The translations under genes and the position numbers were made by a program. The notes beneath the pieces were generated by a model, which searched no databases, had not been told where the DNA came from, and saw only the letters and a list, made by a program, of their open reading frames with translations. This document shows positions 7,042-12,044 of a stretch of DNA of 12,044 bases, one piece after another (the stretch's first letter is position 1; the number at the start of each line of letters is the position of its first letter). Origin of the DNA: Funneliformis mosseae (Eukaryota > Glomeromycota > Glomeromycetes > Glomerales > Glomeraceae); assembly GCA_910592005.1 (NCBI GenBank), contig CAJVPP010003291.1, positions 1 through 12,044 of the forward strand, in the 5' to 3' direction.

Positions 7042-8278
7042 AATGATAACAAAAATGAAAATATTTTTCTGCTTTAGCAAAATAAATGATACTTTTTTAT
7101 TGAAAACAATTCAAGTATTGATGAAAAAAGTGTATCAGATAATGAAAATATTTCTAGTTTTAGCTATTTTAAAAATGATATTTATAATCTTGTAGAAAAT
7201 TTTAATAAAATACATTTAAATAATCATGAATTTATGAAAAATAATGATAGCTATATTGAAGATAAAATTTATGATAATATAAAACTAAAAGTAAAAGAAT
7301 TTTTAATAATAGAAAGTGCTCATTTAATTTTAAATGTTTTAAAAAAATTAAATATAAGAGATCTCTTACATATCAAATAGAATTTGAAGATTTAAATAAA
7401 AATATATAAAATATGATTATTAAAGGTCAATTAATAGTATTTCAACAGAATAAAAATATAAGAAAAGTAATAGCTAATAATAAAAATTTTTTATTTCAAA
7501 TATTGCTATAATAATAACATCTCAGTTTATTATAATACATACCAAACTCTTATTAATATTAGTTATTCATATTTGAATAATATAATAATATATTTACAAA
7601 AATATACTCTTAAAAAATGTATATATAAAAATACTAAAAATATTCTAAAGAATATGAAATATATGAAAGTAAATTATAATATAATATATAAAATTTATAA
7701 CTTCTTACAAAATTATCTAACATACATAATTTATCTTTATCTAAGCAAAAATTTAACAAAATAACTATGCTAATAGTATTTTTTTTAACAGATTGTAGTT
7801 ATGCATCAATATATTATACTTATGTTTAAACTTTTAAAGAAGAATATGAAAAAGAAAATTATATAATATGTGAATTAATTTTTAGAAATATCTAGCAATT
7901 CTTAATGCTATCACTGTAATTTATCTGATTTGTGTGAGATATGTAAAATGATAAAATTAAAACTTCAATATATTATAGCTATAAAAAAATTATAAGCTAC
8001 TAAAAATTATTTAGCTTATTTAGATTATATAAAATAAGAACATAATATTATAATACTAATATTTATATATTGTTGAAAATAAAAAAAGAAATTTAAATAA
8101 AATTAAAACTCAAATATTATTTAAAATTTTAAAGATAATGCTCATATCACATATGATTGAGTTTAAAATATTTATATTCTTTACTCAAATCAGAAATTTA
8201 TTTTCAAAAATTTTATTTATTTGGAGTTTATTATATTAAAAAATTTTCTTACATAGAACAATAAATTAAATTTTTAAT
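7042..8278 (+). pseudogene. Frameshifted remnant of a dispersed, probably TE-derived gene family
   Basis: Protein-like sequence continues across at least six frames: 7042-7380, 7359-7511, 7501-7764, 7749-7919, 7915-8076 and 8140-8278. The first has D-I-Y-N-L-V-E-N-F-N-K and Y-I-E-D-K-I-Y-D-N-I-K-L-K-V-K-E-F. The second has Y-Q-I-E-F-E-D-L-N-K-N and M-I-I-K-G-Q-L-I-V-F-Q. The third has Y-C-Y-N-N-N-I-S-V and K-N-M-K-Y-M-K-V-N-Y-N-I. The fifth has S-D-L-C-E-I-C-K-M-I-K-L-K-L-Q, a Cys-x2-Cys motif with codons at 7933 and 7942. The last has A-H-I-T-Y-D-stop-V, where the stop probably replaces W. From memory this order of motifs is typical of an uncharacterised multi-copy family in Rhizophagus and some invertebrates, likely transposon-encoded; I cannot name its Pfam entry. 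The C-terminal part is missing after about 8278. Confidence 0.7.
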
Positions 8279-8475
8279 AAATATAAAATACTTGATAATA
8301 GTAAACTAGAAAAAGAAATAAATTGTATAATTAGATTATATATGATAAATATATAGGATAAAATAAAAATAATTACTTTTTATTTTTTTATTCTTGATTA
8401 ATTGACTATAGTATATATAAAAAAGTAAAGATAAATTTCATGATATCTAATCACTAAAGATGATGTTATAATTAA
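8279..8475. other. AT-rich spacer
   Basis: No coding or structural signal beyond base composition. It may hold the unrecognisable end of the preceding pseudogene. Confidence 0.4.
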
Positions 8476-8603
8476 TTGCAACTGATGATAAATAAGCATT
8501 ATAGGGTTGCAACTAATTGTAACATTAATAAAAATTAAATTGCAATTAATTACAACTAATGATAAATAAGCATTATATAGTTGTAATTAGTTATAATGCT
8601 ATT
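8476..8603. repeat. Duplicated hairpin unit with nested palindromes
   Basis: A 24-bp segment, AACTGATGATAAATAAGCAT plus TATA (8480-8503), recurs at 8554-8577 with one difference, 74 bp away. Each copy sits inside a hairpin: TTGCAAC at 8476-8482 pairs with GTTGCAA at 8506-8512, and TAATTACAACT at 8547-8557 pairs with AGTTGTAATTA at 8579-8589. In the second copy a competing hairpin forms from GCATTAT near 8570 with ATAATGC near 8593-8599. The two stems differ by changes on both arms (TTGCAAC against TTACAAC), so pairing is kept. Confidence 0.65.
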
Positions 8604-8747
8604 TTAACTAATTACACAAAGTTTATTTGTAAAAGCTATTTTAATTTAATTAAGATCCTTTATTAAAAAAGCAAAATAAAATATTATAGATGACATTACT
8701 TTTATTATTAATAATTCTACTATAATTTATCTTAATATTTCTTAGTA

Positions 8748-8919
8748 CAGTCAACTCTTGATATAACAAACTCTTTATATAACGAATTTTTTGAACAAAT
8801 ATAATAAAAATATTCTTATTATAGCGAATTAGCCAATCAATTCTCTTAAAATCTTCACTATAGCCTTATAGCGAAGTTGAGGTCTAAGACATAGAGTTTG
8901 TTATAATAAAAGTTAACTG
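8748..8919. mobile_element. Pogo/Tigger-like MITE (copy 2) with TA target duplication
   Basis: TA at 8746-8747 and 8920-8921 flank a 172-bp element. The left end CAGTCAACTCTTGATATAAC and the complement of the right end CAGTTAACTTTTATTATAAC continue together into AAACTCT, with about 23 of 28 positions equal. It shares AACTCTTGATATAAC exactly with copy 1 (8753-8767 against 5974-5988), so the two belong to one family. There is no ORF. Only three CpGs remain, and sites that are AACGA in copy 1 read AACAA here, consistent with CpG decay. Confidence 0.85.
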
Positions 8920-9175
8920 TATTATCTAAATAGAAAAAGTTTTAATATTAAACTTTAAAAATTATTTTCAAAAATTCAAAAAAATTTCTAATATTCAAAA
9001 ATACCATTATTTTTATTTTACTTCATAATATTCCAGTATTATTTCTTAAGAATAAGCTTAAAAATAGTTATAAAAAGACTACAATTTGTAATTTTTCATT
9101 TAATTTTAATATTTAATCTTCTATAATGTAAATAGATTAACGAAAGTGATGTATATAATCTAAAATTAAATATAT

Positions 9176-9268
9176 CTAACATATCTGATATTTTTAGCAT
9201 AATTGATATAATGGGTATATTTAGTATATTAGCTAAATTCAAAATATTAGATATAGTAGATATGTTAG
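9176..9268. repeat. Inverted repeat with 11-bp perfect ends
   Basis: CTAACATATCT at 9176-9186 is matched by its exact complement AGATATGTTAG at 9258-9268, and similarity continues a little inwards (GATATTTTT against AAAATATTAGATAT). A second pair, TAGC near 9195 and GCTA near 9232, nests inside. This could be a small foldback element. No target duplication is clear. Confidence 0.45.
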
Positions 9269-9344
9269 TTATACCTAAGATTACTTGTTTAAACTTATTT
9301 TAGATTTGGCAAAATGTTTAAACTATAGTTTCACTATTTTTTAC

Positions 9345-9460
9345 TAAGATTTTAATATAATTTTACATTTTTATAAGCTTTGATATGGTTTACCTTTTTC
9401 AGAATTTTGCAGATTTTTAATAAGATTTTAATATAATTTTACTAAATTTACCTTTTTCAT
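9345..9460. repeat. Two-copy direct repeat
   Basis: A 22-bp segment starting TAAGATTTTAATATAATTTT and ending AC occurs identically at 9345-9366 and 9421-9442. In both copies it is followed by TTTACCTTTTTCA (at about 9389 and 9447). The spacing differs, so an indel of about 18 bp separates the copies. Confidence 0.65.
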
Positions 9461-10590
9461 TTAGACGACTTATAAAACCTATAAGTTTTATCCAACAACC
9501 TTAATTATACCTTTTTATATAATAAATTAAATTAAAAAATAAAGTAATAAGTGGTTGAATCAAAGATAAGTTTAAATAATTATCTATACTCTTAAAAGCA
9601 ACTAGCTTACTGATCTTTCTAGCTAATTAGTTTACTTTTGATTATTTATTTATTTTTTTTCTATATCATTTTATTATCTTCTATTTTTAACCTATTAATA
9701 AATGTATATTTATACAAATTAAATTTATTCAAATTGTCTGAACTGTTAATCATTAGCATATATAATAAATTAAGATCTAATAAATTATTTAAATTACTAT
9801 ATAAATTTTAAAAGATCACTACTTAAATATTTTATTTAACAGTTACAATTTATTAAAGTCACATATTAACAATAATTAATATTTGATCACTTACTTTGAA
9901 AAGATAAGAAATTATATAAGAAAATTATATTATATGTTGATTTACTATTTTGCAACATTACTTGTTTTAAGCTAAATAAATATAAAATAAATTAGACTAA
10001 GTTTATTATAAATTTGCAATATTATAAGCTTTTTTTTTGTTGGCTATTATATTTTTATAATTTTTTATATTTTAAAAACTTGAAATAATAAAATAGTTTT
10101 AATAAATTAATTTTACAGTTTTTATTAAAAATATTACACTAATTTTTTGAAAATATCTACTATATAAATTTAATGACTTAAATTAAATAAATATAATATA
10201 AAAAAACTTAAAATTTATAATTATATTTTTATAAAATTTCGTTTAAAGTTATTAAAACTGTTTTTGAAAATTTTAAATTTTTCATAATGATTGTTAAAAT
10301 TAATTATATAATTTTAAATCTTAAATTTTTTAAAAATATATTATTAGCTAAAACTCAATTTTTATTATGAGAATTTTTATATATAAATAAGTATATATAT
10401 AAAAAATATTTTTTTTTAATAAAAGTGATTTAATTATAAAAAAATGATTAAATTTAAATTTTAAAGTAATTAAGTATATAATGTATTTAAGAATTCAATT
10501 TGTAAATAATATAAATATATTTTAATTTTAATAATATAATAAATGTAATTATTATAATTATATTTAATTTTAATAATAATAATAAATAAT
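9461..10590. other. AT-rich desert
   Basis: I see no gene, array or inverted repeat of convincing length. A short hairpin (ATAAAAC and GTTTTAT) lies near 9473-9492. From 10020 the sequence is nearly pure A/T. Confidence 0.5.
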
Positions 10591-10598
10591 CATATAAT

Positions 10599-10966
10599 CA
10601 GATCTCTATATAGTCACACTCTATATAAGCATACTTTTTTATAATCATCTGATTTTGTAAAATATATTAAATAATAATAAAATTACTTTCATATAGTTAC
10701 AAATTAATTATAGTTACTATTATATAAAAATTCTAACTTACTTATCATTCTTATTATTGAAATTTACTTCTTTACAATTATTATAATTTTAGTCAAAAAA
10801 TAAGTTTAATCAGAATTACTATATAAATATAACATAAATTACCTTTTATAGAAATTTTTATGTTACATATATTTTAAAAAGAAATTGTGTAATTTGATTT
10901 TTTGTAAAATAGTTATTATCATAAAAGGAAATATTCAGTAGTTATATAATTTATAAATTATAATTC
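10599..10966. other. Element-end-like motifs in AT-rich DNA
   Basis: CAGATCTCTATATAGTCACA at 10599 is followed by CTCTATATAAGCATAC. The same arrangement (CTCTATAATAATCATAC, then TTCTATATAATTAC) recurs near 11000 inside the MITE at 10967-11075. This suggests partial, overlapping copies of one family. A hairpin pairs ATAACATAAA near 10830 with TTTTTATGTTAC near 10855-10866. No gene is seen. Confidence 0.35.
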
Positions 10967-11075
10967 CAGTCAAAATTAAGATAATTAAAAAATTTATATC
11001 TCTATAATAATCATACTTCTATATAATTACTAATTTTTAGAGAACTGAATAAATAATTATATAAAAATTTGACTG
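10967..11075. mobile_element. Possible third MITE with CAGTCAAA ends
   Basis: The left end CAGTCAAAATTAAGATAATT and the complement of the right end, CAGTCAAATTTTTATATAAT followed by T, share CAGTCAAA exactly and most of the rest. The right side is followed by TA (11076-11077), while the left neighbour is TC, so the target duplication is incomplete or mutated. Length is 109 bp, with no ORF. Confidence 0.5.
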
Positions 11076-11077
11076 TA

Positions 11078-11373
11078 TTTAATTATAATAATAATATTAT
11101 AATCAGTTCTTTAAAATATTTATAAGTAATAAGCAATGTAATAATTTTAAATGATAAGTAGAAAATTAATTTTATAATTGATTTAGAAGAATGTTAAATA
11201 ATAAATAATTTATTTAATTATTATAATAAATGAGTATTGCTTTAGTCATCGTTCTATATTATATAAATATTTTAAAGAAATTAGAATAAATTATTTAAAG
11301 AAAATATGAATTAGATACACTACTAAACTAAAAGAATTCTTCTTATATTTATATAAAATTAAATATATAGAAT
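11078..11373. other. AT-rich spacer
   Basis: Nothing assignable. Short protein-like pieces on the plus strand around 11230-11330 are interrupted by stops and were not accepted as a gene. Confidence 0.35.
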
Positions 11374-11465
11374 ATTAAAATAATAAAATAAATAAATATA
11401 ATAAATAAAATAAATGTAATATAATAAATAAATGATATAAATAAAATAAAATAAATAAAATAATA
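11374..11465. repeat. AAAT/AAATA simple repeat
   Basis: Irregular iterations of aaataaat, aataaaat and ataataaat over about 90 bp, with occasional interruptions. A second short-period purine stretch (gatgatatagaagatatata) follows near 11490-11515. Confidence 0.7.
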
Positions 11466-11701
11466 TATTGAATAGAAAAAATAATAGCATAGATGATATA
11501 GAAGATATATAAGATATAAATAATTTTCTAGTGATCATTATTATCTTTTAAATTATTATCATCAATATCTTTTCTTATGTAATAATAATAAGAAAATTTA
11601 AAAATTAATTTTTTTATATATTTTAATAATATTTCTTAAATTCAAAAATAATAGTTGATGCAAAAAATTAAATATTTATAATTAATTTTACATTATTATT
11701 C

Positions 11702-11890
11702 TTATTCTATATTAATTAATATTTTACCAATATTACAATTTTCTTCTAATAATATATTTAATAAAAATCTTTTTAAATTTTCTTTAAATAATAATTTTTC
11801 TTCATCATTATAATCTATAAATTCTTATTAAATTTTATTAAGAATTAATTCTATTATTAGATTTATATCGGATATTTGAATATTTTTTTG
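11702..11890 (-). pseudogene. Unrecognised minus-strand coding remnant
   Basis: The minus strand from 11890 reads Q-K-N-I-Q-I-S-D-I-N-L-I-I-E-L-I-L-N-K-I, two stops, then 40 open codons with E-F-I-D-Y-N-D-E-E-K, F-K-E-N-L-K-R-F-L-L-N-I-L-L-E-E-N-C, ending I-L-I-N-I-E-stop at 11702-11704. Evenly spaced Leu/Ile and acidic/Lys residues suggest a helical segment, but the composition is also what A/T-rich DNA tends to give. The family is not recognised. Confidence 0.28.
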
Positions 11891-11970
11891 TTGAAAACTT
11901 TACTTAAAGTTGAAAAATATTCAAGAATATTCTATAAAAAATATAAAAAAGTAAATAATTTCTAATTACA

Positions 11971-12044
11971 TATGGGGCCTTTGCAGTAGAAAAGTCGGAA
12001 ACTACCGTAAACCTGATTTTGAGATAATTGAGTTTGAAAGTTTT
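11971..12044. other. Composition change at the right edge
   Basis: The last 75 bases (atggggcctttgcagtag, then gtcggaaactaccg) are much richer in G+C and contain CpG again after several kilobases without it. A new gene or element probably starts here, but too little is present to identify it. Confidence 0.35.

Noticed and set aside
7573..7764. Plus-strand 63-codon ORF as a separate gene
   Set aside because: It is only the third frame segment of the larger pseudogene at 7042-8278; its ATG-like start is internal to that segment.
11228..11330. Possible plus-strand coding remnant
   Set aside because: Short pieces separated by stops, with composition expected from AT-rich DNA; no motif.

Overview
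This is a very AT-rich eukaryotic window. It holds one gene I am confident is intact, set among decayed transposon-like genes, tandem and inverted repeats, and long tracts without genes. The likely source is an arbuscular mycorrhizal fungus (Glomeromycota, Rhizophagus-like). That rests on the extreme A+T content, on a small secreted ML-domain protein of the kind expanded in that group, and on two decayed gene families that I recall as abundant and dispersed in Rhizophagus. The assignment is inference from memory, not from a search.

Layout. 1-927 (minus) is a FAR1/MULE-type transposase pseudogene whose frame runs to the window edge with 16 stops and no frameshift. 1384-2165 is a tandem array of ~88-bp units with a decayed tail to about 2385. 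Read on the minus strand, each unit looks like a short spliceosomal intron. 2391-3230 is AT-rich desert with a faint minus-strand coding remnant at 2600-2790. 3237-3908 (plus) holds two unrecognised open stretches; the second runs into a TTGGAC-rich palindromic element at 3777-3935.

4090-6150 differs in base composition. CpG is frequent here but almost absent from about 745 to 4090 and from about 6150 to 8780. The intact gene lies inside this block: 4982-5449 (minus), a 155-residue secreted MD-2-related lipid-recognition (ML/NPC2-like) protein. It has a TATA box 106 bp upstream and two perfect palindromes further up. A pogo/Tigger-like MITE closes the block at 5953-6152.

6153-12044 returns to CpG-poor desert. 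It holds a heavily frameshifted pseudogene (7042-8278, plus) of a dispersed family with a Cys-x2-Cys motif, nested palindromic repeats (8476-8603), a second MITE related to the first with TA target duplications (8748-8919), further inverted and direct repeats, a third possible MITE (10967-11075), an AAAT-type simple repeat (11374-11465) and a possible minus-strand coding remnant (11702-11890). I see no rRNA, tRNA or CRISPR, and no operon-like gene order. The genes do not form a pathway: the picture is one live gene in a CpG-retaining island surrounded by old, mutated mobile DNA.
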